DNA of 64,000 bases, taken from Bubalus kerabau (taxonomy: Eukaryota; Chordata; Mammalia; Artiodactyla; Bovidae). Positions 56,560-64,000 of this stretch are shown in pieces. Both the position numbers and the translations under genes were made by a program. The notes beneath the pieces were generated by a model that did not search any database, was not told the DNA's origin, and saw only the letters and a list, made by a program, of their open reading frames with translations. How positions within the stretch are numbered: the first letter of the stretch is position 1; each line of letters begins with the position of its first letter. Where the stretch lies: contig NC_073628.1 of assembly GCF_029407905.1 (NCBI RefSeq), forward strand, positions 49,993,501 through 50,057,500. The letters are read 5' to 3'.

Positions 56560-57088
56560 AAGCTCTTTTATTTTTTTTTTGTTAATGTTGATAAGTGATT
56601 TTTATTTTTTTTTATTTTTTTTTTAAATTTTATTTTATTTTTAAACTTTACATAACTGTATTAGTTTTGCCAAATATCAAAATGAATCCGCCACAGGTAT
56701 ACATGTGTTCCCCATCCTGAACCCTCCTCCCTCCTCCCTCCCCATTCCATCCCTCTGGGTCGTCCCAGTGCACCAGCCCCAAGCATCCAGTATCGTGCAT
56801 CGAACCTGGACTGGCAACTCATTTCATACATGATATTTTACATGTTTCAATGCCATTCTCCCAAATCTTCCCACCCTCTCCCTCTCCCACAGAGTCCATA
56901 AGACTGTTCTATACATCAGTGTCTCTTTTGCTGTCTCGTACACAGGGTTATTGTTACCATCTTTCTAAATTCCATATATATGCGTTAGTATACTGTATTG
57001 GTGTTTTTCTTTCTGGCTTACTTCACTCTGTATAATAGGCTCCAGTTTCATCCACCTCATTAGAACTGCTTCAAATGTATTCTTTTTT
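56560..57088 (-). mobile_element. Bovine-type L1, 5'-truncated
   Basis: Several T-rich runs, then reversed L1 3' UTR and the last ORF2 codons (TCCAGTTTCATCCACCTCATTAG). The shared part is almost identical to 26017-26245, pointing to a recent subfamily. Confidence 0.94.
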
Positions 57089-57649
57089 ATATGCAGAAGT
57101 GCCTAGCACTGCACCATTCACATAGAGGAACTCAGAAAATAGCTTTAACTGAGCACTAAAGACACATGCCTCCTCCCCACTCGCAGATACTCTCCCCACA
57201 CACAAAACAGTACCTCCTAAACAGCCACCTGCTAAGCCTGTAGCAAAACTGAAGATCAGAATATGAGTGATCTCTCTTTTCCACAGCAGCTTTTGTCCAC
57301 TGACTGCTAATGAGTCTCCAGTTTTGTTTTAGGCCAGGTGCTTAGGTGGACACCAGGGCTTCTGAAGCAGAAGGCAGGTCTTTCCCATGAAGTCACTCTG
57401 TCTGTCTAGTGGGAAAATACAGACCTGTGAGCAAAGAAGTGTAGTAAAAGGCCAAGAATGATAGTGTGGTGGAGTATCCTTGTGCTGGTAGTATTTATCA
57501 GCCCCCTAACCCTGGGAGAGAGGGTCACCTCTCTAACACCTGAGCTAAGTTTGAAAAATCTGTGGATGAAGCAGAAAGGTGGGGGCACATTCCAGGAAAC
57601 TTTCATGGAAAGGCAGATCATCAGCGCAAGGGGAGTATGCGTTTCCCTC
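57089..57649. other. Unlabelled DNA, perhaps retroviral in part
   Basis: No named repeat. 57410-57649 may continue into the ERV-like stretch that follows. Confidence 0.35.
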
Positions 57650-58270
57650 CCATGGGAGTGTGGACGGATGAGAGTGGAGTGAGTGGGGTTCAAACCACGT
57701 CCCTCTGTTTGGAGCTCAAACCTAGGCATGCCTCCTGAGACCTGGACCCTGTCAAACCTCAGATTGGAAATTGAACCCTCTGTCTTTATAAAAATCACTC
57801 ACGTGGTATCTGGACTTAACTAAAGTTCCGGTTCTTTATGTCTCAGTGTAGAAGGAATTCAACAAGAGACAAAGTGACAAGTAAGAAGTAGATTTAATTA
57901 TTAATGCAGGATGTTTGTGAAGGATACAAGCAGGCAGGCAAGGGGGCTCTGCCTCAAGAGCTAAGTGGGAAATCAGGTTTATGTAGAGAGAGACACATTC
58001 CACAGAGAGAAGGCAGTCCATCTCAGAAGGCAGCAGAGACCTCCAAATTAGTTCAAGAGACCTGCAGTGGTTAGTTTTTAGAGGCCGAGTAATTTCATGG
58101 GCTAACAAGTAGGAAGATTATTCCAACTATCTGGTGGGGATTTCCGCAACTGGGTCACACCCACTTTTTGGCCTTTTATGATCAGTGAGGTTGTGAGTGT
58201 GTCATTCAGCATGCTAATGCCTTACAATGAGCCTATAATGAGGCTCAAGTTCTACTGGAAGTCAGATCTT
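57650..58270 (-). mobile_element. ERV/LTR-like remnant
   Basis: GTAGAAGGAATTCAACAAGAGACAAAGTGACAAGTAAGAAGTAG..GTCACACCCACTTTTTGGCC..GAGCCTATAATGAGGCTCAAG recalls mammalian LTR sequence read in reverse. I see no intact LTR ends and no retroviral reading frame; the call is tentative. Confidence 0.4.
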
Positions 58271-58351
58271 CCTAACCATAACCCTAACAGCCATGTTACT
58301 TTTAGTAGGATTTTATTTTCAAGGCCATGGGGAGCCATTTAACCCCACTGT

Positions 58352-58373
58352 AGTCTTTTTTTTTTTTTTTTTT
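58352..58373. repeat. Poly-T tract
   Basis: About 22 consecutive T, directly upstream of a 5'-truncated BovB on the opposite strand sense. Confidence 0.95.
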
Positions 58374-58381
58374 TGGCTTTC

Positions 58382-58860
58382 TCTTTGCCAACAAAGGTCC
58401 ATCTAGTCAAGGCTATGGTTTTTCCTGTAGTCATGTATGGATGTGAGAGTTGGACTGTGAAGAGGGCTGACAACCGAAGAATTGATGCTTTTGAACTATG
58501 GTGTTGGAGAAGACTCTTGAGACTCCCTTGGACTGCAAGGAGATCCAACCAGTCCATTCTGAAGGAGATCAGCCCTGGGACTTCTTTGCAAGGAATGATG
58601 CGAAAGCTGAAACTCCAGTACTTTGGCCACCTCATGTGAAGAGTTGACTCATTGGAAAAGAGTCTGATGCTGGGAGGGATTGGGGGCAGGAGGAGAAGGG
58701 GACGACAGAGGATGAGATGGCTGGATGGCATCACTGACTCGATGGACGTGAGTCTGAGTGAACTCTGGGAGTTGGTGATGGACAGGGAGGCCTGGCGTGC
58801 TGCGATTCATGGGGTCACAAAGAGTCGGACATGACTGAGTGACTGAACTGAACTGAACTG
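58382..58860 (+). mobile_element. BovB LINE, young 3' fragment
   Basis: From LPTKVHLVKAMVFPVVMYGC through WCWRRLLRLPW to GACTGAACTGAACTGAACTGA. One stop splits the frame near 58640. The 5' end lies against the poly-T tract. Confidence 0.94.
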
Positions 58861-59099
58861 AAACTCCCATGGGCAGAGGAGCCTGATGGGCTGCAGTCCA
58901 TGGGGTCACTAAGAGTCGTACAAGACTGAACGACTTCACTTTCACTTTTCACTTTCATGAATTGGAAAAGGAAATGGCAACCCACTCCAGTGCTCTTGCC
59001 TGGAGAATCCCAGGGACAGGGGAGCCTGGTGGGCTGCCGTCTATGGGGTCACACAGGGTTGGACACGACTGAAGCGACTTAGCAGCAGCAGCAGCAGCA
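58861..59099 (+). mobile_element. Bov-A2 SINE, 5'-truncated, with (AGC)n tail
   Basis: Begins CTCCCATGGGCAGAGGAGCC, has the CTTTCACTTTTCACTTTC linker and second monomer, and ends in (GCA)6. Confidence 0.93.
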
Positions 59100-60120
59100 A
59101 AATCATGTACTCTATCCACTACTGGAAAATAAACACATGAACGCCTCAGCGGATTTTGATGACATACGTTTTCCATATTTCATGCACTTCACCAGCACTG
59201 AGAGTGAGCTTTTCTCTTCTCTCATTGATCAGCATATGTCAGCAGCCCAATCAGAGGGTCTTATTTTCAGGGACAGTGTGGAATCAAGAAATGGAATGTA
59301 AATTTGGCCTCCTAATTGCCATTTAAGAATAATCATGATAAAATCTGCAAACGACAAATTGAATGGCCTTGAAAGTTTTGTCTTCTCCTTCCCTTTTCTT
59401 TGTCTCTCTGCTCAAAGGGATGATTCATTTATGAGAAATGCCATTCATAGGAAAGAATGTTATTTCCAATGCAGAACTTATTTTGTGTAAAGATTTAAAC
59501 AAATGAAGAGATAAAGCTACTGCATGAGATATTTCATATATTAGGTATTAAAGAAAAAAGAACTTGTTTTGTGTAAAGATTTAAACAAATAAAGCAAAGT
59601 GATAAAGCTACAACATGAGATCTTTCATATATGAGTAAATTTGAAATAATTATGTGTACAAGTAGTCATTGCAAAAATAACATTCTTTGTCAGTATAACC
59701 AAAATATTATATAAGCGTAAAAAAGTTAAATAAGAAAGTTCTGTTTCATAGCCTGAATCTAATCAGCAATCTATTAATTGTTCAAGAACTCTAAAATCTT
59801 CAATGAGGTTTCTATGGCAGAATTTCAGTTATATATGCAAATAAATTATTGAAATTCCTCATTACCAGAAAAACAATTGTTCCTTAGTGAGGTTCCACAT
59901 CCCCAAAGTGATTAAAATACCTGAACAGTGGAAAGCAGAACCCAGAAACAAATTTTTCGGGTTTTCATTGTCAGTTTTATTTTGTTTAGAGTAATTCTGA
60001 AACCATCTGACTGTCGCTGAGGACTGGTGAGTTATACTGTTCCCCATGACTTTTGCTTTTCCTTTAACTGGACTTGCTTCCCACACTCAGTAAGCTGCTT
60101 GCCCCAGATATTTACAAGTC
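59100..60120. other. Intron immediately upstream of the FAT exon
   Basis: No SINE or LINE in the last kilobase before the exon. 59220-59400 (CAGCAGCCCAATCAGAGGGTC..AATGGAATGTAAATTTGGCCTCCTAATTGCC) looks like conserved noncoding DNA, unproven. Confidence 0.45.
59474..59640. repeat. Imperfect tandem duplication, 86-bp period
   Basis: GAACTTATTTTGTGTAAAGA (59474) and GAACTTGTTTTGTGTAAAGA (59560) start two units that continue TTTAAACAAAT.AAG and GATAAAGCTAC..CATGAGAT.TTTCATATAT with small indels. Confidence 0.9.
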
Positions 60121-60142
60121 AAATATTCTCATTTCTACACAG
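60121..60142 (+). promoter_or_regulatory. 3' splice site (acceptor) of the FAT exon
   Basis: The tract ending TTTCTACACAG lies directly before the exon. It is moderately pyrimidine-rich and has no AG between about 60110 and the acceptor AG at 60141-60142 apart from one in ACAAGTC further upstream. The donor GTAAGC at 60205 is close to consensus. The exon's short length and this middling acceptor suggest it depends on exon or intron enhancers, which is inference. Confidence 0.7.
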
Positions 60143-60204
60143 GTCTGATTACAACAACTTCAAGGAAATTGGATCGAGAACAGCAGGCAGAACATTTTCT
60201 GGAG
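60143..60204 (+). CDS. FAT3: Internal coding exon of a FAT-family giant cadherin, probably FAT3
   Basis: This 62-nt exon is preceded by a pyrimidine-rich tract ending in CACAG (60138-60142) and followed by the donor GTAAGC (60205-60210). Two leading bases complete a split codon, then 20 codons run without a stop and include RKLDREQQAEHFLE. LDRE after an ITTT/RKLD stretch is characteristic of extracellular cadherin repeats, and this wording matches FAT1-FAT3, closest in memory to FAT3 (FAT1 reads QQDEHILE). The preceding intron is phase 1 (G plus GT would give the usual glycine before LI) and the following intron is phase 0, so the exon is not a multiple of three and skipping it would shift the frame. 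FAT proteins are single-pass plasma-membrane cadherins acting in planar cell polarity; FAT3 shapes amacrine-cell dendrites in the retina. FAT family is near certain; the paralogue is recalled, not searched. Confidence 0.88.
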
Positions 60205-60239
60205 GTAAGCTCATAGAGGGAGCCGATATTCATTAAAAC

Positions 60240-61009
60240 TCACTTTGCCTCAACTATTTTAACCTTCCACGTGAACTTGCATGTGTGTGAACAGTGAGTT
60301 GCAAAATGAAGCTATTTCTCTAGGGCTGATTGGTTCTGAAGCTGGAGATTTCTGGTGCCTTTCTGTGAATGCACTCTGGTGTGCCGAGAGTGGATGGTGG
60401 GACCTTTGCCCTTCCTGAAAAGCAAGCAGATGTGTTGACATCTCTGCCTTGACTTTGGGCCCTTTGTCAATAATCAGAAAAGAAAGCTCAGGAGTAGAGC
60501 CTTGTAAGCCATCGTGGCCTCGGAGGTGAAAAGACAGAGCGCACCGAAGTGCAGCAGTCAGTGTGAAGCACACCCTTTGTGAAGAACGGCACTGCCAGGC
60601 TCCTCATTTCTTTTCTTGGGAGAGACCGAGGAAGGGAAAGCTGGCTGATTCACAGCCAGAGAGGACTCTTTCTGAAACCATAAAATGTGCTCCTATAATT
60701 CATTAAGACAGAAGCAGCAATATAAACTGTAAGAGCATTATTTCTGGAGAAAAAAACACAAAAACATAAGGCAAGGGATGAGAAAATAGATATGAAAGAG
60801 TCTTTTGGAACATTCTTTCCATACATATCAAGTTTCTTTATTGGGAAGCCTGAAGCCTGGGTACTATGTATGATGCTGTGATTTAAGTGTGACAGTCTTG
60901 ATACTGAGCGGATGACGGTGCTTAGAAGGTAGAGTTCTGTTATATTGTGTCTTTGCTGCTAAAATGATCTGTCAGTCCCAGGAACCACTCACTGGAATCC
61001 ACCATCCTG

Positions 61010-61012
<3 letters not shown>
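60240..61012. other. Unlabelled intronic DNA downstream of the exon
   Basis: No repeats recognised. The 104-codon - strand frame 60259-60573 has no motif. Confidence 0.45.

Positions 61013-61045
<33 letters not shown>
61013..61045. repeat. (AC)n microsatellite
   Basis: About 16 uninterrupted AC/CA units, then CCCCC. Confidence 0.97.
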
Positions 61046-61048
<3 letters not shown>

Positions 61049-61104
61049 CCCTCACATCTCTCCTGATAGTCTCCTTTAGGTCAGTTCTCCAGTAACGATT
61101 TATT

Positions 61105-61330
61105 TAAAGAACACTGGACTAGGAATCAGTGCCTTGGGTCCTAGGACTTCCCTGCTATGATTAGCTTGGAGCCTTAGAAGCCATTCAGCTGCCCTGGACC
61201 TCAGTTTCCCCTACTGTGAAATGTGGCAAGTAACTGCTACTCCATATACCTCAAAGGATCGTTATTAGGATCGAACCTGACCTTTTATATCAAAGTATTT
61301 TTAAAACTCTTACAGCATTACACCTAATAA
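61105..61330 (+). repeat. MIR SINE
   Basis: ACACTGGACTAGGAATCAGTGCC..CTGCCCTGGACCTCAGTTTCCCCTACTGTGAAATGTGG..AGGATCGTTATTAGGATCGAACC is MIR in order. Confidence 0.8.
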
Positions 61331-62159
61331 AAGATTATTATTATTATGCAGCGCTATGATAACCCTTTTAAAACATTGCTATCATCACATAAAGATAAAA
61401 GACTCCAGGCTGCCAAAAAATAATTATTGTAATTCTTTTTTCAAAATCATCCTAATGGGCTCCAGTACATACCTGGTCCAGAAATAGAATAGGTTTGCCA
61501 GAATAATAGCCTTTATATTATATTCATGGCCTTCTTTCCTCTGCAGCAGAGGCCAGGCCTCCTGGAGGGGCTGGGTTCTCAGATAGTTGAACCTATTACT
61601 TCCCAGCAGGGAAGAGGGACGGTGTCTCATTAGCTGGGAAATCTGCTGAGATCACTTACTGCCTTGTCCCCGGAAAGGCAGTGTCCTGGGGGTGTGTGGG
61701 GTGGTGCAGAGTGTGACTCTAGGGAAAAGAGGCAAAAGTGTTTTCCAGGCATTCGAATTCACTCCCAAAGGGATCCTTAACAGTTCCCCATCCTTTACAG
61801 ATTTACATGAATACCAACCCAACACTTTGGGCCTTTGGACTAACAGGTTAAAATTGTTGTGGTTTTCATTATTATCATATGGTGTCACAATGCCCGACCT
61901 TTCCTAAAGATTCAGCTTCATCTGCACACTCCAGGACAGACAGAGCTCCAGGGCAGAAGGAGCCAGAGGCAGCAGCACTGCGCTTAGCCGTTTCTCCAGG
62001 GCTGAGCTGCGTACCAGGGATACAGACTGTGTGGTGAGGATGGGCAAGCAGGCAGCCGATGAGCGAATGCTGTCACTGCAGACACAAGCTCTCTGGGCCG
62101 CTCAAAGAAGGCTCCATAGCAGTGCCTGTAAAAGAGGAGCAGGTAGGCAACATGCAGTG
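61331..62159. other. Unlabelled intronic DNA
   Basis: Short frames only; no repeat recognised. Confidence 0.45.
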
Positions 62160-62500
62160 GAGCGATTGGGAGGGCCTCTTTGAGGAGGTGACGTTTGGTG
62201 ACAGGAAGCCAAGCTTCTGTTGGAGACACAGAACCAAGCCAGTGTGACTGAGGGTGTCAAGTTAGAAGGATGTAGAGGTGGTAGGAAAGCAAGCTGGAAA
62301 ACGCAAATAGGGCTGCGGTAAGGATTCTGAACTTTCTCCCAAGTTTGGTGGCAAGCCATGAAGCAGGGAGAGGGGGTGGGGCATGATAGGGTTGGCAGAG
62401 GGAGAGACTGCGAGTCAGACAGGGGCTGGGCAAGGGCCTTCATAGCTGGCAGACTGGGCAAGGGGGTTGTCTCAGAAGGACCCGGGTGAGAGATGATGGG
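62160..62500. repeat. Ancient mammalian interspersed repeat, family unresolved
   Basis: GGCCTCTTTGAGGAGGTGACGTTTGG..AAGCCAGTGTGACTGAGG..GATTCTGAACTTTCTCCCAAG..GGCAAGCCATGAAGCAGGG matches a wording common in mammalian genomes and related to 37.1-37.5 kb. Confidence 0.6.
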
Positions 62501-62721
62501 GACTTAGATGAAGGTCTCATACAAATCCCATCATGGTTCTAGCCAACTAAGAGCATATGGCTTTTCTGAATTTCCTGGGGTAGAATTTGAATACCTGCAG
62601 GTCATCAGGCTTACGCTAATTTGTCCTCCAGCTCTGCCCACTTACCAGTATTCCCCATCAGAGGTGCTCTTCAGTAAACGCTCTTCCAGAGGTTTTGGGT
62701 ACCTGTTTGAGTACCGGTCTC

Positions 62722-62762
62722 CCTCTCTCTGTCTCTCTCTCTTCTTTCTCTCTCTCTCTCTT
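62722..62762. repeat. (TC)n low-complexity tract
   Basis: CT/TC units with a few interruptions. Confidence 0.93.
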
Positions 62763-63316
62763 TTGCACATAACACTCTTCCTTTCACTTCCTAAATTATA
62801 AAATTCTTACATTGTTTTTTTCTGTATAATATTTCTGTGACCATTTGAATGTCATTTCTTCCCTTGTTCTGATTGGGTCATGGAAACAATATTGCTTTAA
62901 CTCAGCCCTGCAAGAAAAATGAATAAAATAATATCATTCAGAGTGCAGAAGAGAGTTCTCTGCTGTACACAAATTTTTGTAACTGCCAATACATTGTGTG
63001 AGTTTTAAGTCTGACCTGTGGGTAATTAACCTCCTAGAAGGCCTTTAATTGCCAAGATAACCCTATGCTCCTCTTTAAACTCATATTAACCTTGGGGCTC
63101 TATTTCATCTTTTTCCTCTCCAATCAAGTAAATTGGACTCTTCTTGAAAGGCTCTGTTTAGAAGCTGACTTGGGAGATACACTTCTGAATAGGTAACCAG
63201 GAGGGCATTAATGATTTGTTTATAGTGTGCTGGCCCTATTATGGAAGGCACTTTAATTGCATACTGCTGGTACTATGCCTGTACTTTAATTTCGGATATT
63301 TAGCTTGACTGTGTAT
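62763..63316. other. Unlabelled intronic DNA
   Basis: AT-rich, no feature recognised. Confidence 0.5.
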
Positions 63317-63324
63317 ACACTGTA

Positions 63325-63537
63325 GGGCTTCCCAGGTGGCGCTAGTGATAAAGAACCTGCCTGTCAATGCAAGAGACTCAGGTTCAATCCCAGGGTCTGA
63401 AAGATCCCCTGGAGAAGGAAATGGCAACCCACACCAGTATTCTTACCTGGAGAATCCCATGGACAGAGGAGCCTGGTGGGCTACAGTTGTCCACAAAGAG
63501 CTGGACATGACTGAAGCGACTTAACATGCATACACAC
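63325..63537 (+). mobile_element. Bov-tA SINE
   Basis: GGGCTTCCCAGGTGGCGCTAG head with body, ending in an AC-rich tail. ACACTGTA at 63317-63324 and 63538-63545. Confidence 0.94.
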
Positions 63538-63545
63538 ACACTGTA

Positions 63546-64000
63546 AGGGTTTTGGAGTTTATAGAACATTTGCCTTAAATCTGAGACTATAAGAAGGAAT
63601 TGTCATTATCCTAATCAAAGGGACTTGCTAAAGAAATAAGAGCAGCAAAGGACTGTAGAAAAATTCACAAGTACAGCTTAAACTACTCTAGTGAGTTCTA
63701 AGTTTTACCTCTTGCCTAATCAAGAAATATGTGAAAATCTTGGCGTGATATTTTCTCCCTACTATGAAATGCAAAAATCTGGAATTTTTAGCTCATTTAT
63801 TCAAAGTCATATACATCCCTCGATAGCCAGTTATGACTGCAGTGGAGGTAGAAGGCTAATTTCAGCAAATAGATGCACAAAGTTGAAAATGATGCATAAA
63901 CTAAACTGTGAATTAACGTTTTACCTTAATGGCTATGACTTTAGCCTTGATTACCTCGTTATCAAAAAGGCAGCTGTGAAATAAAGAAACACATTAATTC
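63546..64000. other. Unlabelled AT-rich intronic DNA
   Basis: No repeat recognised. The 97-codon frame 63691-63984 (+) has no motif, and no acceptor for the next FAT exon (V-T-V-T-D start) is seen. Confidence 0.45.

Larger units (their letters stand above)
1..60142 (+). other. FAT3: Intronic sequence upstream of the FAT exon
   Basis: No other cadherin-coding segment was found in the 60 kb before the exon on either strand. The giant first coding exon typical of FAT genes, about 3 kb and rich in LDRE and DxNDN motifs, is absent. The stretch is therefore read as part of one very large phase-1 intron on the + strand. The call depends on the exon identification. Confidence 0.65.
60205..64000 (+). 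other. FAT3: Intronic sequence downstream of the FAT exon
   Basis: The next FAT exon should start in phase 0 with codons for V-T-V-T-D. No such acceptor plus reading frame was seen before the window ends, so the following exon lies beyond 64000. The stretch holds an (AC)n tract, MIR remnants, one Bov-tA SINE and otherwise unlabelled DNA. Confidence 0.65.

Overview
The window is nuclear DNA of a ruminant, most likely cattle or a close bovid. It is crowded with repeats found only in ruminants or cetartiodactyls: about 30 tRNA-derived Bov-tA/Bov-A2 SINEs, nine BovB (RTE-class) LINE copies and several CHR-type SINEs. It also has bovine-type L1 3' ends with the usual T-rich start and GTATACATGTGTTCCCCATC-type 3' UTR. 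Older mammal-wide repeats (MIR, L2, MER5-type hAT elements) and endogenous retroviral LTRs fill part of the rest. There is no bacterial, CRISPR, plasmid or phage content, and almost all open reading frames are chance frames or frames inside transposons.

One protein-coding exon can be defended. A 62-nt exon on the + strand at 60143-60204 has consensus splice sites and encodes the cadherin-repeat segment RKLDREQQAEHFLE of a FAT-family giant cadherin, best matched from memory to FAT3. Everything upstream (about 60 kb) and downstream (3.8 kb) is then intronic sequence of that gene, transcribed left to right. This suits FAT3, which is known for very large introns.

Layout. 1-8.2 kb: BovB 3' ends and SINEs between old MIR/L2 fragments. 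8.2-13.3 kb: an old hAT element, SINEs and two head-to-tail L1 3' UTR pieces. 13.3-19.2 kb: mostly unique DNA with an L2. 19.2-21.7 kb: nested insertions (SINEs in L1 3' UTRs, a BovB in an LTR). 21.9-22.4 kb: a CpG-richer stretch with CRE-, CCAAT- and TATA-like sites. 22.7-29.2 kb: SINEs, MIRs and an L1. 29.2-32.2 kb: a block poor in young repeats. 32.8-35.8 kb: a nearly complete but decayed BovB. 36.3-37.1 kb: two different LTRs back to back. 38-41.1 kb: nested MIR/L1, a young BovB and another LTR. 41.1-45.3 kb: a second repeat-poor, AT-rich block with a GC-rich tandem duplication at 42.6 kb. 45.4-52.7 kb: SINEs, MER5, L1, BovB, an LTR and a three-copy 41-bp tandem repeat in which every unit carries a perfect CArG box. 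53-59.1 kb: unique DNA, CHR SINEs, BovB, L1 and an ERV-like remnant. 59.1-64 kb: the FAT exon and its flanking introns.

No operon-like or multi-gene system is present. The points most worth following up are the FAT exon, the triple CArG repeat (51548-51671), the promoter-like cluster (22045-22310), and the repeat-poor blocks as candidate conserved noncoding DNA.
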